In this document: positions 5,623 to 5,627 of the stretch, piece after piece | How the letters are laid out: each line of letters opens with the position of its first letter | Numbering within the stretch: position 1 is the first letter of the stretch | Assembly: GCA_937998045.1 (NCBI GenBank) | Contig: CALKVG010000081.1 | Location: 1 to 5,627, forward strand | DNA from: an uncultured Myxococcales bacterium | GTDB lineage: Bacteria; Myxococcota_A; Polyangia; Polyangiales; Polyangiaceae | Length of the DNA: 5,627 bases | Reading direction: 5' to 3' | The notes under the pieces: generated by a model | What the model saw: only the letters and a program-made list of their open reading frames with translations | What the model was told of the DNA's origin: nothing | The model's database searches: none | Program-made: the position numbers and the translations under genes

Positions 5623-5627
5623 GGGAG

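Overview
The window is a very GC-rich fragment (roughly three quarters G+C by eye in the genes). All four recognisable genes lie on the minus strand, so they read from the right edge towards the left. A dedicated LPS-transport pair (lptA, lptB) shows a diderm, LPS-making bacterium. The extreme GC, Ala/Arg-rich proteins and a TPR-plus-dynamin-type GTPase suggest Myxococcota or a related deltaproteobacterial lineage. That placement is inference and rests on no marker gene.

Layout in transcription order, right to left. (1) 4177-5622: an NFACT-family protein (RqcH/Rqc2/FbpA-like, ribosome-associated quality control) with a clear C-terminal NFACT-R domain and a shortened N-terminal half. Its true start may lie beyond the window edge. 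(2) An 84-bp gap with two small hairpins. (3) 1612-4092: an 826-residue protein with TPR-like helices and a complete dynamin-like GTPase domain. The two parts are separated by a low-complexity Ser/Thr/Ala segment encoded by ten imperfect hexanucleotide repeats. (4) A 47-bp gap holding a sigma70-like promoter placed so that the next mRNA would be leaderless or nearly so. (5) 1091-1564: a short LptA/OstA-like periplasmic protein with a signal peptide. (6) 257-1090: the LptB ATPase, whose TTG start directly follows the lptA stop codon in the same frame. (7) 37-256: a lower-GC non-coding stretch with a good sigma54-type (-24/-12) match pointing left, towards a gene that is cut off. In many proteobacteria rpoN follows lptB, but it is not in this window.

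Positions 1-36 are not biology. They contain the Illumina Nextera transposase adapter, including the 19-bp Tn5 mosaic end, left on the end of an assembled contig. Sequence next to it should be treated with some caution.

LptA and LptB belong to one machine: LptB powers LPS extraction from the inner membrane, and LptA forms the periplasmic bridge. The GTPase and NFACT protein upstream have no established link to LPS transport. The shared strand and short gaps suggest one transcription block, with a possible internal promoter for lptAB. The least ordinary points are the degenerate NFACT N-terminal domain, the TPR-dynamin GTPase beside lptAB, the changed coupling motif in LptB, and the leaderless-type lptA promoter.
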